Origin: Pseudomonas benzenivorans
Lineage (GTDB): Bacteria > Pseudomonadota > Gammaproteobacteria > Pseudomonadales > Pseudomonadaceae
DNA length: 64,000 nucleotides
NCBI RefSeq assembly: GCF_033547155.1
Contig: NZ_CP137892.1
Location: 1,364,001-1,428,000, forward strand
Direction: 5' to 3'
The notes beneath the pieces were generated by a model. The model made no database searches. It was not told the origin of the DNA and saw only the letters and a program-made list of their open reading frames with translations. Made by a program: the position numbers and the translations under genes. How positions within the stretch are numbered: the stretch's first letter is position 1; each line of letters begins with the position of its first letter. Positions 21,493-30,529 of this stretch are shown here, piece by piece.

Positions 21493-21573
21493 AAGTGATG
21501 AACTATGGAGTAAGTCCGCTAAGTCGGACTGGAGGCTCCGGTTATGAGTTCAAAAATAGCCGACGAACGGTAG

Positions 21574-24108
21574 TTATTGGCCCGGCATCAGCAGCAGCCG
21601 TCGCGTGCCGTAGACCTTGTCGAGGTTCTGCGGCTGGAACGGAAACACCATGTAGCGCCCCTTGAGCCAGGCTTCGATGCCGTCGGCGTAATGCGCGCTG
21701 GCCGGGTTGCCGGACTGGCCCGAGCTGTTCAGGCCGAGCAGGGGTTCCTCGCTGGCGAAGTCGACGACGATGCGCATGGCGGGGATCAGCCAGGTGTCGA
21801 AGTCCTCGCCCCAGCGGTAGGCCGAGACGTTGAGGGTACTGTGGTCGCCGCCGGCCGGGTAGGGGCCGCGATCCAGGTAGTCCTTCAGTGCGTTGATGCT
21901 GGCACGCTGGCTGGCGCCCATGTATTGGGCCAGTTGGCTGGTTTCGCTGCGCCAGTTGTAGCTGTGCAGCCGGCCCCACTGCCAGGTCCGTGGGTCCTGG
22001 CCCAGGCGTGCCTGGCCGAGGCTCATGGCGGCGGCCAGGCTGCGGGCGAGTATGGCCGGTTTGTCTTCCTTCTGCGGCGTCGCGAGGTCGTCCCAGAACG
22101 GGCTGTCCTCGCGGCCCAGCAGGTGGTCGGCCTGGGCCGAGTAGGAGCTGTCGGCGGCCTGCACCAGCGCCTTCCAGGCGGCACTGGTATCCGGGCCCAA
22201 CTCGTCGAGGAAGATCTGCCGCGCGCTTTCATGGAGGAAGGCGCCGTACAGCGCGGCGTCGGCCGAATCGGCAGCGAGCTTGCCGTCGAAGGCCTGCAGG
22301 CGGTTGAGCGCCTCGCGGGCCTTGTCGCGCTGGCTCGGTGGCAGGGCGTCAATGGCCTGCTGCAGGGCTTCGGCCATGCCAGGGGCGGCGAACATGGCCT
22401 GGAGCTTGGCGACGAAGGGCGAGGTCTGGTCGTACTGCATGGCGATCATGCTGGCGCGGTCGTGCTTGCCGCTGCCGGCCAGGGTGGCGATGCGCTCGGC
22501 GCGCTCGGGGTAGTACCAGGAGTTGGACAGCTGCATGCCGTAGCCGCGGTTGACGCTGCGCTGGTTGGCGGTGCCCAGCCAGCCCTGCGGCGGGTCTTGG
22601 TCGTAGGGATGGAGAATCGGGTCGGCGAAGCCGTCCCAGTCGTAGCGGCCGTCCCAGCCGGGCGAGGGCAGCAGACCGAGGCCTTCGCGGCGGTTGGGGA
22701 AGCGCCCGGTGACCTGCCAGCCGATGTGCTCGGCATCGGCGAAGACGACGTTCAGCGGCATGGCGCGGATTTCCCGGGTCGCCTCGAAGGCCTGTTCCAC
22801 CGACTGGGCACGGGATAGGTCGAAGAAGGCATCCAGGCTCTGGTCCGCTTCGAACTGTGCGGTCTGCAGGGCCAGGCCGTAACCGCTGCTCAGTTGCAGC
22901 GGCTGCAGGCGGTGCTTGCGCTCGCCCAGCACCGAGTTCAGCAGCGGGCCGTGGCGGGTTTCGTAGAGGGTCTCGCGGATCGGTCGCTCACCCTTGATGA
23001 AGAAGGTCTCCTGGCGCTCCCGGGCGGGCAGCCACTGGTCGTCGGCCTGGTAGTAGAGACGGCCGCCTTCGTGCTTGAGCTTCTCCAGGAACAGGTCCTG
23101 GTTGTCGCCCATGACCATGGTCATGCCCCAGCCCAGCTTGCCGTTGAACCCGGCGACCACGGCGGGGACGCCGGCGATCGATACGCCGGCGGCCTGGAAT
23201 TTCGGCGAGCGGATCTGCACGAAGTTCCAGGCCGAGGGCAGTGCCAGGGGCAGGTGGGTGTCGTTGGCCAGCAGACTCTTGCCGCTGCGGCTGTTCTGCG
23301 GGGCGATGGCCCAGTTGTTCGAGGCCGCGACGCCGAGCATGTGGGCGTCGGCCAGCTGGTCGGCGGCCTGGCTGATCGCCTCCAGGCCGGCGATTCGGCC
23401 GTCCAGCGCCAACCCTTCGAGCTTGGCGGCCTCCTCGAACGGCAGCGGCTCGTCCGGGTAGGTCGGCAGCAGCCAGGCCAGTTGTGCGCTGCCGACCTTC
23501 TGCGCCAGCACCAGGGCGGCGAGCTCTTCCTGCAGGTTGACCGACAGGCCGAAGTTCAGCAGGCAGAACACCAGCGCCGAGTCTTCGGGTTTCCAGTAGG
23601 GCGGGCGGTAGCCGGATTCGGCCAGGTCCATCGGCAGCTTGTCGCGGTAGCGGAACAGGTAGGCGTTGACGCCGCGGGCGTAGACCTCGAAGAAGCGTTT
23701 GAGGCGCGGCGAGGCGTTGCGGTACAGCATCTCGGCGCTCTTGCGCAGGTTCACCGCGCGCATGAAGCGGTCGATCTCCAGCACGCCGGGGCCGGCCATT
23801 TCCGCCAGGCGGCCCTCGGCCATCAGGCGCAGGCCGACCATCTGGCTGAGGCGGTCGCTGGCATGCACGTAGCCCAGGGCGAACAGCGCGTCGTGGAACG
23901 TGGTGGTCTCGATCAGCGGCATGCCCAGGGCATTGCGCCGCACCACCACGCTCTGCGCAAGGCCCTGGACGCGGACGATGCCCTGGGTCGGATGCAGGCT
24001 GTCGCTGTAGCGACTCTGCAGAAAGGACTGGCAGCCGCTGAGCAGCAGGCCGACGGTGAGGGTGGCCAGGCCTAGCAGGGGCAGTGGACGAAACGCGCGC
24101 GATGACAT
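21574..24108 (-). CDS. quiP: Acyl-homoserine-lactone acylase QuiP (Ntn hydrolase)
   Basis: This 844-residue protein belongs to the penicillin-acylase family of N-terminal nucleophile hydrolases and is close to P. aeruginosa QuiP, which cleaves the amide bond of long-chain acyl-homoserine lactones. The expected self-cleavage gives a beta chain starting at Ser263 in [12 protein letters not shown]. The N-terminus is lipoprotein-like: a hydrophobic stretch then LLLSGC with Cys26, which suggests an envelope anchor. Asn and Arg active-site segments ([21 protein letters not shown]) lie near the C-terminus. The ATG at 24108 has AGGAG 7 bases before it. It is downstream of three small genes on the same strand. 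Confidence 0.93.
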   Translation of the reverse strand: MSSRAFRPLPLLGLATLTVGLLLSGCQSFLQSRYSDSLHPTQGIVRVQGLAQSVVVRRNALGMPLIETTTFHDALFALGYVHASDRLSQMVGLRLMAEGRLAEMAGPGVLEIDRFMRAVNLRKSAEMLYRNASPRLKRFFEVYARGVNAYLFRYRDKLPMDLAESGYRPPYWKPEDSALVFCLLNFGLSVNLQEELAALVLAQKVGSAQLAWLLPTYPDEPLPFEEAAKLEGLALDGRIAGLEAISQAADQLADAHMLGVAASNNWAIAPQNSRSGKSLLANDTHLPLALPSAWNFVQIRSPKFQAAGVSIAGVPAVVAGFNGKLGWGMTMVMGDNQDLFLEKLKHEGGRLYYQADDQWLPARERQETFFIKGERPIRETLYETRHGPLLNSVLGERKHRLQPLQLSSGYGLALQTAQFEADQSLDAFFDLSRAQSVEQAFEATREIRAMPLNVVFADAEHIGWQVTGRFPNRREGLGLLPSPGWDGRYDWDGFADPILHPYDQDPPQGWLGTANQRSVNRGYGMQLSNSWYYPERAERIATLAGSGKHDRASMIAMQYDQTSPFVAKLQAMFAAPGMAEALQQAIDALPPSQRDKAREALNRLQAFDGKLAADSADAALYGAFLHESARQIFLDELGPDTSAAWKALVQAADSSYSAQADHLLGREDSPFWDDLATPQKEDKPAILARSLAAAMSLGQARLGQDPRTWQWGRLHSYNWRSETSQLAQYMGASQRASINALKDYLDRGPYPAGGDHSTLNVSAYRWGEDFDTWLIPAMRIVVDFASEEPLLGLNSSGQSGNPASAHYADGIEAWLKGRYMVFPFQPQNLDKVYGTRRLLLMPGQ

Positions 24109-24275
24109 GCAACGGGCTCCTTGCGGGACGCGGGAATCGGATGGTGGTGGCGTGGGTGCCGCTGGAAAGCCTAGCAACCTGGGCGAGGCGAGCGGCCATA
24201 TCCCGGCGCCGGGGCAGGGTGTGGCGTAAGGTAGAGGGCGTGGCGGCGCCTGGCAAGAGGCCGGGCGCCGCCCGC

Positions 24276-24740
24276 TCAGCTGTGCCGCGGGTTTTGTTGC
24301 AAGCCCTCGTCGAGCAGCCAGCGTGCCGCCGTGCGGGCGGCGGCCTTGTGTTGCAACTCCAGCTCGTTGAAGTGCTTCTCGTGTTGCCGGCGGGCGGCCT
24401 TGTCCAGCGCCTTCCAGTCGGCATGGGTCGGCACGTGGGCGGTGGCGGCGAACAGTCGGTGGAACACCTCGCAGCGTGCGTCCTGGCTCAGGGTGCTGTC
24501 GTAGTTGTCGAGCAGCACCTTGATGCGAATGGCGCCTTCGATCAGCGGCAGCTGCCCTTCGAGCAGGCTGCCGGCGAGAAGCTGCAGGTCGCCGCCGAGG
24601 CGTTGGTGACGCTCCTGCGCGGCATGCGCCTGCTCGCGCTGCCGTGCCCACACCCGCCGCCACAGCAGCAGGGCGTAACAGGCGAGCCCTAGCACCAAGA
24701 GCGCGCCGGCCAGCAGCAGAAGCAGGCTCAGGCTGCTCAT
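24276..24740 (-). CDS. DUF2489-like membrane-anchored protein
   Basis: This 154-residue protein has one N-terminal membrane helix ([24 protein letters not shown]) followed by a helical, charged cytosolic part with Trp- and Lys-rich segments ([18 protein letters not shown]). It resembles the DUF2489 family, whose function is unknown. It lies between the SEC-C gene (7 bases upstream on the same strand) and quiP (167 bases downstream), probably in one transcript with the first. Confidence 0.7.
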   Translation of the reverse strand: MSSLSLLLLLAGALLVLGLACYALLLWRRVWARQREQAHAAQERHQRLGGDLQLLAGSLLEGQLPLIEGAIRIKVLLDNYDSTLSQDARCEVFHRLFAATAHVPTHADWKALDKAARRQHEKHFNELELQHKAAARTAARWLLDEGLQQNPRHS

Positions 24741-24747
24741 GGGCGGA

Positions 24748-24942
24748 TCAGGCGCCGTGGCATTTCTTGAATTTCTTCTGGCTGCCGCATGGGCATGGGT
24801 CGTTGCGGCCGACGTCCTTCAAGGCGTTGCGCACCGGCTCCTGGTGGCCGTGATTGCAATGCGGGCCGTGCACATGATCGTGGTCATGGTGGTCGTGGTC
24901 GTGGTCGCAATCCGGGCCGTGGACGTGGGGGTGTTGGTTCAT
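24748..24942 (-). CDS. His-rich SEC-C motif protein
   Basis: This 64-residue protein has two parts. Residues 1-34 are a His/Asp-rich run with two Cys ([19 protein letters not shown] is typical), which should bind metal ions such as nickel, zinc or copper. Residues 46-62 are a SEC-C zinc motif, [18 protein letters not shown], as at the end of SecA. It could be a small metal carrier or a SecB/ribosome-binding factor; neither is shown. It lies 6 bases after the LEA14-like gene and 7 before the DUF2489-like gene. Confidence 0.8.
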   Translation of the reverse strand: MNQHPHVHGPDCDHDHDHHDHDHVHGPHCNHGHQEPVRNALKDVGRNDPCPCGSQKKFKKCHGA

Positions 24943-24948
24943 GTGGGG

Positions 24949-25446
24949 TTACTCCGGGATGAAATCGCCGGGAATTATCTCGCCATTGCGCGACATGTGC
25001 ACGCTGCGGCCGAACATGAAGCCGGTTTTTACCGCGCCGTCGAGGCGGTAGCGGATCGGTTCGTCGGGGTGTTCGAGCAACTTGACGATCTGCCGCACAT
25101 GGCGCCAGAGGTTGGTGCGCACCGGCACGTCGAACACGTGATGGCCGTGGGCGGGCACGGTGAACCAGGCATCGGATTCGCCTTCGGCCAGTTTCACCTC
25201 GTTGAGGTGAACCCGGTAATCGAGGCCGCGCACCGGCAGGCTGACGCTGTTGGGGTTGTCGATGCGAAAGCGCAGGACGAAGCGCTGCTCCAGCAGCTTG
25301 GCCCGTATGACCTCGACCTTGACCAGACGGATATCCGGATCCTTGAAACCACCGGTCATCCAGGTGGAGCATCCGCCGAGGCCTGAAAGCAGGCCGAAAA
25401 ATATCAGTAGGCTGAGAATTCTTATAGTTTTTGCCTGATACAACAT
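24949..25446 (-). CDS. LEA14/WHy-domain lipoprotein
   Basis: This 165-residue protein starts with a lipoprotein signal (LSLLIFFGLLSGLGGC) and has a single beta-sandwich of the water-stress/LEA_2 type: FVLRFRIDNPNSVSLPVRGLDYRV is the hallmark. Such proteins are found in stress responses in bacteria and plants, but the bacterial role is unclear. The ATG at 25446 has GGAG six bases upstream. It is first of the minus-strand group LEA14-SECC-DUF2489(-quiP) and divergent from the next gene. Confidence 0.85.
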   Translation of the reverse strand: MLYQAKTIRILSLLIFFGLLSGLGGCSTWMTGGFKDPDIRLVKVEVIRAKLLEQRFVLRFRIDNPNSVSLPVRGLDYRVHLNEVKLAEGESDAWFTVPAHGHHVFDVPVRTNLWRHVRQIVKLLEHPDEPIRYRLDGAVKTGFMFGRSVHMSRNGEIIPGDFIPE

Positions 25447-25558
25447 TGGGTACTCCGATGGACGCCACAGTGTAACAAGCAAGTGCTCGGCTGCAACGTG
25501 TTGTGGGGGTAAAAAAACCTGCGCCATACTGAGCGTCGATTAGGACAGGAGTGTGACC

Positions 25559-26116
25559 ATGGCTAGTTACGAGATCGCCTTCGCCGGGCAGTTGGTGCCG
25601 GGGGCTCAGCTGGAGTCGGTCAAGGCCAATCTGGCCAAGCTGTTTCAGGCCGACGCCCAGCGCATCGCCCTGTTGTTCTCCGGCCGACGCATCGTGATCA
25701 AGAGCAATCTGGATGCCGCCGGGGCGGAAAAGTACCGGGCCACCCTGGAGCGTGCCGGCGCCGTGGTCGAGGTTGCCGCCCTGCCCTCGGCCGCGAGCGA
25801 CCTGGTTCCGCCGGCGGTCGTCGAGCCGCCGCAGAGCCAGGCGAGCGCTGCGGGCGAACAGGCGCCGGCCGCTCCGGGGCGCCTGAAGGTCCTGCCCCGG
25901 GATGAGTACATGGCCGCTTTCGCCGAAGTGGATGCGCCGGATTTCGGCATCGCGCCCCTGGGCGACGATCTGCAGGACGACAAACCGCAGCCGCAAGCCC
26001 CGGCGCTCGATCTGTCGCAGTTGAGTCTGGCGCCGCCCGGCAGCGACATGGGCCAGACACCGGCCGAGCCGGCCGCGCCCCCACCGGATACCTCGCACCT
26101 GAAGCTGCAGGAGTGA
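25559..26116 (+). CDS. Conserved protein with small N-terminal domain and Pro-rich tail
   Basis: This 185-residue cytosolic protein has a well-formed N-terminal domain of about 80 residues (YEIAFAGQLVPGAQLESVKAN) that looks like a beta-alpha-beta module; I recall the same module at the front of several Pseudomonas membrane proteins but cannot name it. The rest is Pro/Ala-rich and probably disordered, with short conserved islands (LPRDEYMAAFAEVDAPDFGI). AGGAG lies upstream of the ATG at 25559. It is divergent from the LEA14-like gene and ends at a hairpin. Confidence 0.7.
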   Translation: MASYEIAFAGQLVPGAQLESVKANLAKLFQADAQRIALLFSGRRIVIKSNLDAAGAEKYRATLERAGAVVEVAALPSAASDLVPPAVVEPPQSQASAAGEQAPAAPGRLKVLPRDEYMAAFAEVDAPDFGIAPLGDDLQDDKPQPQAPALDLSQLSLAPPGSDMGQTPAEPAAPPPDTSHLKLQE

Positions 26117-26122
26117 ATGAAG

Positions 26123-26145
26123 GAGGCCCGCCAAAAGCGGGCCTC
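26123..26145. terminator. Hairpin between convergent genes
   Basis: GAGGCCCGC and GCGGGCCTC form a 9-bp stem with loop CAAAA. There is no T run, so termination may be weak or factor-aided. Confidence 0.55.
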
Positions 26146-26197
26146 GTCGTATCTGCTCCAGGGATGACGCTCGGGTCGAGCGACGCTTCTCGTCGTG

Positions 26198-27325
26198 TCA
26201 ATGGCTGGCGACGGCGGCGTCCGCGGCGCTGCACTTGGCTTGCGCCTGTGCCGGCGTCAGGCTGCGGATCGAGGTGTAGAACAGCTCGCAGGTCTGTTGC
26301 TGGTCGCTGACCTGCCACTTCTGGCTGCAGCTATTGAGTGCGGCAGAGCTGTCGCCCCCTGGGTTCTGACCCATTGCGGCTTGCCAGCAGGCGGCGGAGA
26401 GGTCCTGGCCCATGACCCTGAGCCCGGCCTGATCGGCCTTCTGCTGGTTGCCCCCGTAGTTGCTCGGGTCGGCCGCATACCAGATATAGCTGGGGTGGTT
26501 GGCGCCCAGCACCGCCACCGTCCGACCCGGCACCGGGGTGATCTGGCCGAGGCCGAGTACGGCCAGGGGCACGCCATAACGCTGCTGCACCCAGTTGCGC
26601 ACCGGGCTGCCGAAGGCGACCATGGGCAGGGAGGCGCCGTCACTGCCAAGGCTCAGTTCGCTGACCATGCGCTGCTGGTAGTCGCTGAAGTAACCGTAGG
26701 TGTCCTCCAGGGAACTGCCGGCATTGGAGGGCGCGGCGATGGGGGCGAAGTCGACTATGGTCTGGAAGGCCGGTGTCTGGGCGGCAGGCACGCCGTTGAC
26801 CGTCAGCAGCTCGGCCCAGCGGTCGGTGGTGCTGGAGCGCAGGTAATCCTGGGCCTGGGTCAGTGAATAGTCCGGTGGGAAGTGCAGCAGCTCGACGCTC
26901 TTGCGGTTGTTCAGGGCCATGCCCAGGGGCAGGAAGAAGTACCAGTCGTACTGCCACTTGCCGTCGCGGTTGAGCTGGCTGGCGCCCCGGTACGCCAGGT
27001 CGCCACTGTCGAGCAATTGGCGCAGTGGCTGACCGTAGCCGGCAGGCGCGCCGCTGAAGTGGGCGTAGACCCTGTCACCGCTACGCTCGACCCTGACCCG
27101 GGCGGCGTCATAGCCATCGCGGTCCAGGCTCTGGTCGAGGTAGTGCTGTACGGTCTGTTCCAGGGTCCAGTCACGGTAGCAGATCGCGCTGCAGTTATTG
27201 GGGTAGGCAAACAGGCGGCTGACCCGCTCCGCGCTGCCCAGGTCGACCCGCTCGCCCGAGGGCTGGCCGGCGCAGCCGAACAGCAGGCCGGCCAGTACGA
27301 CCACCCATCCATTGTGCTTGTGCAT
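26198..27325 (-). CDS. Unknown lipoprotein
   Basis: This 375-residue protein has a lipoprotein signal with LLFGCAG near residue 18. The rest contains several Cys (NNCSAICYRDW, AACWQAAMG, NSCSQKW, QTCELFY, AKCSAAD), which may form disulphides in the periplasm. An internal stretch reads GQITPVPGRTVAVLGANHPSYIWYAA. I do not recognise the family. AAGGAGAG lies before the ATG. It is convergent with the Pro-rich gene and downstream of the YchJ-like gene on the same strand with a 73-base gap. Confidence 0.75.
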   Translation of the reverse strand: MHKHNGWVVVLAGLLFGCAGQPSGERVDLGSAERVSRLFAYPNNCSAICYRDWTLEQTVQHYLDQSLDRDGYDAARVRVERSGDRVYAHFSGAPAGYGQPLRQLLDSGDLAYRGASQLNRDGKWQYDWYFFLPLGMALNNRKSVELLHFPPDYSLTQAQDYLRSSTTDRWAELLTVNGVPAAQTPAFQTIVDFAPIAAPSNAGSSLEDTYGYFSDYQQRMVSELSLGSDGASLPMVAFGSPVRNWVQQRYGVPLAVLGLGQITPVPGRTVAVLGANHPSYIWYAADPSNYGGNQQKADQAGLRVMGQDLSAACWQAAMGQNPGGDSSAALNSCSQKWQVSDQQQTCELFYTSIRSLTPAQAQAKCSAADAAVASH

Positions 27326-27398
27326 GGTTCTCTCCTTGTCGAATGCCCGGCGAGGCTGGTGGCCGGATCAATAAATCAAGCAGAGTCTGTCGCGGCTG

Positions 27399-27899
27399 TC
27401 AGCTGGCTACTGCGCGGTTGAGGAAGGTCGAGCAGCATTTTTTGAACTTCTGCCCACTGCCGCAGGGGCAGGGCTCGTTGCGCCCGGCGGTCAGGCCCAC
27501 GGTAGGATCGATAAAGAACCACTGCTTGCCGCGTTGGACGAAGGCGGAGCATTCGCGGTGGCTATGTTCGCCGGCCTCATCGTGCCAGCGTGCGGTGAAG
27601 GTGACGAAGGCATGTTCGGGCTGGCCGCCCAGCACCTCGGCACTTTCGACCTCGAGGCCGAGCCAGGTGCTCTGCAGGCTCCAGGCGCGGATCGCCTCGC
27701 GATCCAGGCCGGCCTGCTGGGCGGGTAGGGTGGTCGCCAGCAGGTAGTCGACCTGGCCCAGGACATAGGCGCTGTAGCGCGAGCGCATCAGGCACTCCGC
27801 GCTGGGCGCCGGCGAGCCGGCATGATAGCGCCCGCAGCATTCGCTCAACGGGTCGCCGCTGCCGCAGGGGCAGCTGGTCGTGAACTCAGTGCTTGGCAT
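27399..27899 (-). CDS. YchJ family protein with two SEC-C motifs
   Basis: This 166-residue protein has the layout of the UPF0225/YchJ family. A SEC-C-like zinc motif lies at each end, [17 protein letters not shown] at the N-terminus and [13 protein letters not shown] at the C-terminus, around an NTF2-like (cone-shaped) middle domain. The function is not known. It follows the DUF6231-like gene after 3 bases, so the two are co-transcribed. It is the second SEC-C protein within 3 kb. Confidence 0.9.
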   Translation of the reverse strand: MPSTEFTTSCPCGSGDPLSECCGRYHAGSPAPSAECLMRSRYSAYVLGQVDYLLATTLPAQQAGLDREAIRAWSLQSTWLGLEVESAEVLGGQPEHAFVTFTARWHDEAGEHSHRECSAFVQRGKQWFFIDPTVGLTAGRNEPCPCGSGQKFKKCCSTFLNRAVAS

Positions 27900-27902
27900 G
27901 CA

Positions 27903-28400
27903 TCACCACCAGTATTTGCCGAAGTTTTCCGGGTTGGCCCAGAACTTGGCATTGAGCCAGTCCGGCACCTGTTTGTAGTCGAGCAGGTCGTAGGTGAACA
28001 GGCTGAGGGTCTGCTCGCCCCGCTGGAAGCGCTCGCTGGCCTGCATCGCCAGGGCGAAGAAGTCGGTGTCCTGCCAGGCGCAGGCATGCAGGTCGACCAG
28101 CACGGCCAGACGGTTGGCGTTGAGGTTGCGGATGCCGCCGAGCAATTCCAGCCCGGTGCGTTTGGGCAGGTGCTCCAGGCAGTCGACGACCAGGGCCAGG
28201 TCGAAGCGTTGGCTGGCCAGTTCGCTCGGCAAGGCGCCGGCTGTGGCGCGGGTGACCTGGCAGCTCGTGTGGGCGTTGCGAAAGGCATCCAGGGCCGGCA
28301 GCTCACTTGCGCCGACCAGCAACAGTCGGCTCGGCGCGTAGCGCTCCAGCAGTGCGGCCAGCGCCTGTTGGGGCGTACGGGAGGAAAGGCGTTCGATCAT
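27903..28400 (-). CDS. DUF6231-like protein, methyltransferase-type fold
   Basis: This 165-residue protein has a Rossmann-like pattern (RLLLVGASELPALDAF, then FDLALVVDCLEHLPKRTG) that recalls class I SAM methyltransferases, but the glycine-rich loop is poor, so activity is uncertain. The end is aromatic (NFGKYWW). It is conserved with the YchJ-like gene in Pseudomonas, as I recall. It is divergent from the OmpA-type genes, with 162 bp between. Confidence 0.75.
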   Translation of the reverse strand: MIERLSSRTPQQALAALLERYAPSRLLLVGASELPALDAFRNAHTSCQVTRATAGALPSELASQRFDLALVVDCLEHLPKRTGLELLGGIRNLNANRLAVLVDLHACAWQDTDFFALAMQASERFQRGEQTLSLFTYDLLDYKQVPDWLNAKFWANPENFGKYWW

Positions 28401-28562
28401 TTAGGGCTCCTCGATCAGACCTGAAAGACTAACGTGCTACCGGGTGATGGCCTAGAGCCGATTGAGTTCGCGCACATGCCCCGATCGTCTGGCGAATTGT
28501 GGAACTGCCGTCTTTAATCCATAAGTGTCGGTTTTGGGCCGATTTCTATAGGAGACTTGTAT

Positions 28563-29192
28563 ATGAGCATTACCAGGAAAGCAGGACCCCTGATTCTGGC
28601 GGCCAGCTTGTTGACGGGGTGCGCCGGCCTGCAGAAGAGCGACTGGCCTACTTGTGCGGCGGTCGGTGGTGTCGGTGGTGCTGCCTTGGGCGCGATCGAG
28701 AGTTCGTCATGGGCGGCTGGTGGCGCTGCGGTAGGTGCCGGTATGGCCGCGGCTTATTGCTGGGTGCATGGTGCCGAAGCGGAAAAAATGGTGATGGTCG
28801 AAGAGGTGATGGTCGAGGAACCGGCCATGCCCGAGCCCGCAGAAGTGGTGCGTGTCGAGCTGGACGTCAAGTTCGACTTCGACAAGTCCCGGGTCAAAGA
28901 AGAAAGCTACGGTGATATCAAGAACCTGGCGGATTTCATGAAGCAGTATCCGCAAACCACAACGGTGGTCGAAGGTCACACCGACTCGATCGGCACGGAT
29001 GCTTACAACCAGGGGCTGTCCGAGCGCCGCGCCAATGCCGTGCGTGATGTGCTGGTCAACCAATATGGCGTAGAGGGTGGGCGCGTCAATGCGGTCGGCT
29101 ATGGCGAGTCGCGTCCGGTTGCGGACAACGCTACCGATGCGGGACGTGCCATCAACCGTCGAGTCGAGGCCGAGGTCGAGGCTCGCCCTTAG
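28563..29192 (+). CDS. OmpA-family lipoprotein, copy 1
   Basis: This 209-residue protein has a lipoprotein signal (PLILAASLLTGCAG), a Gly/Ala-rich glycine-zipper-like segment (AVGGVGGAALGAIESS), a short Glu/Pro linker and a C-terminal OmpA peptidoglycan-binding domain (about 95-205: VKFDFDKSRVKEE, EGHTDSIGTDAYNQGLSERR, NRRVEAEVE). It should tie the outer membrane to the cell wall. GGAG lies 8 bases before the ATG at 28563. The next gene is a paralogue with nearly the same C-terminal domain. Confidence 0.92.
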   Translation: MSITRKAGPLILAASLLTGCAGLQKSDWPTCAAVGGVGGAALGAIESSSWAAGGAAVGAGMAAAYCWVHGAEAEKMVMVEEVMVEEPAMPEPAEVVRVELDVKFDFDKSRVKEESYGDIKNLADFMKQYPQTTTVVEGHTDSIGTDAYNQGLSERRANAVRDVLVNQYGVEGGRVNAVGYGESRPVADNATDAGRAINRRVEAEVEARP

Positions 29193-29220
29193 CCATTGTC
29201 GCCTGGCGAGTGCAAGCGCT

Positions 29221-29252
29221 GACCCCGGCAGTAAGTGAAGTCTGCTGGGGTC
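29221..29252 (+). terminator. Hairpin between the two OmpA-type genes
   Basis: GACCCCGGCAG and CTGCTGGGGTC pair over 11 bp with one G-T pair and a 10-base loop. The T run is weak (TGGCTTG), so some read-through into copy 2 is likely. Confidence 0.5.
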
Positions 29253-29327
29253 TGGCTTGTGCAGTCAGGGGGATGCGCCTTTACTCCGGGGTACCGGCAG
29301 CGGCCGGTTACACAGGAGACTCAGATC

Positions 29328-30059
29328 ATGAGGATTAGCCACGCGAGGGCGATTGCTCCCTTTCTTCTGGCCAGCAGTGTTCTTTCCGGTTGCGTCACGA
29401 CTTCCAGTACGGGGGATGCGCCGCTCAACCAAGGAAACTGGCCTCTGTGCAGTGCGATTGGCGGCTTGGCCGGCGGTGGCCTCGGCGCAATCGAGAGTTC
29501 CACCTGGGCCGCCGGAGGTGCCGCAGCTGGCGCCGTGATTGGCGGCCTGATCTGCTATGCCCAGGACGGCGACGAAGACGGTGATGGGGTGTTTGACCGC
29601 CGTGACCGCTGTCCTGGCACTCCGAGCGGCACGCCGGTTCAGCACAACGGCTGCCCGCTCAAGGTCTATCCGAGCACTCCCGAGCTTCCCGAACCTGCGC
29701 CCGTGGAGGCGGTACGGGTCGAGTTGGACGTGAAATTCGATTTCGACAAATCGGTGGTCAAGGAGGATGCCCAGAATGACATCCGCAGTCTGGCGGATTT
29801 CATGAAGCAGTATCCGCAGACCACCACGACCGTCGAAGGCCATACCGATGCCATCGGCACCGATGCCTATAACCAGGGCTTGTCCGAGCGCCGGGCCAAT
29901 GCCGTGCGCGATGTACTGGTTAACCAGCACGGCATCGACAGCAGCCGAGTTTCCACTGTGGGCTACGGCGAGGCGCGTCCGGTTGCGGACAACGAGACCG
30001 AGTCCGGGCGGGCCATCAATCGTCGGGTGGAGGCCGAGGTGGAAGCGCGGCCTCAGTAA
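29328..30059 (+). CDS. OmpA-family lipoprotein, copy 2, with Asp-rich insert
   Basis: This 243-residue paralogue of the preceding gene shares the lipoprotein signal (SSVLSGC), the glycine-zipper segment and the OmpA domain, which is about 85 per cent identical by eye. Between them it has an extra stretch DGDEDGDGVFDRRDRCPGTP, the thrombospondin type 3/calcium-binding signature of many outer-membrane OmpA proteins, with two Cys that could form a disulphide. AGGAG lies 9 bases before the ATG at 29328. The pair came from a tandem duplication in which one copy lost or gained the Asp-rich unit. Confidence 0.92.
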   Translation: MRISHARAIAPFLLASSVLSGCVTTSSTGDAPLNQGNWPLCSAIGGLAGGGLGAIESSTWAAGGAAAGAVIGGLICYAQDGDEDGDGVFDRRDRCPGTPSGTPVQHNGCPLKVYPSTPELPEPAPVEAVRVELDVKFDFDKSVVKEDAQNDIRSLADFMKQYPQTTTTVEGHTDAIGTDAYNQGLSERRANAVRDVLVNQHGIDSSRVSTVGYGEARPVADNETESGRAINRRVEAEVEARPQ

Positions 30060-30096
30060 TGCGGGTCCTGAGCGGGATCATGCCGGCTGTCAGCTT

Positions 30097-30120
30097 GGCG
30101 GTAATCAGCGGATTACCGCC
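30097..30120. terminator. Hairpin after the OmpA-type pair
   Basis: GGCGGTAATC and GATTACCGCC form a perfect 10-bp stem with loop AGCG, followed by TTCTG and not a T run. Confidence 0.5.
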
Positions 30121-30191
30121 TTCTGCGGTGTTGGCTGCATGGCCCCAAAGCAGTTAAGGTGCGGCACGATCTGAAGCTGCAAGGGGCGGTC

Positions 30192-30485
30192 ATGAAAGCA
30201 TTGCTGGGGTTGGGGAAAATACTGGCCGCGTTGTTCTGGGGGGCTGAGCTGGCCAACCTGCTCGATCCGTTCGTGCAGCCGTTCGCCCTGCTGCTGAACC
30301 TGGCCGGCGCCGCTGTTCTGCTGATTCATGCAGCCGAATTGCTGTTGTTCCAGCCGCGGCTCAGCCAATGCCCGCGGCCATGGCTGGAGCGCGGGCAGGT
30401 CATGCTGTTCGGTATTTTCCACTTGCTGGCATTGCCCGAAGCAGAGGAGCCAGATCCCCTGCCTGTGGCGGCCGAGCAGGCCTAG
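30192..30485 (+). CDS. DUF1145-like small membrane protein
   Basis: This 97-residue protein has two to three membrane helices (ALLGLGKILAALFWGAEL, FALLLNLAGAAVLLIHAAEL, QVMLFGIFHLLAL). It resembles the DUF1145 family of short inner-membrane proteins (E. coli YhhL), of unknown function. AAGGGG lies 5 bases before the ATG. It is convergent with the CopD-like gene, 44 bases away. Confidence 0.7.
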   Translation: MKALLGLGKILAALFWGAELANLLDPFVQPFALLLNLAGAAVLLIHAAELLLFQPRLSQCPRPWLERGQVMLFGIFHLLALPEAEEPDPLPVAAEQA

Positions 30486-30529
30486 ACGGGCGAGGCTCGG
30501 GTGTTGTTTGCAGCCGTGCCCGGGGAGGC

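Noticed and set aside
23075..23461. Plus-strand frames opposite quiP
   Set aside because: Shadows of the quiP coding strand; no start signal and no family resemblance.
28502..28530. AlgU-type promoter before the first OmpA lipoprotein gene
   Set aside because: GAACTG is present as a -35 candidate but no TCTGA-like -10 occurs at 16-18 bases.
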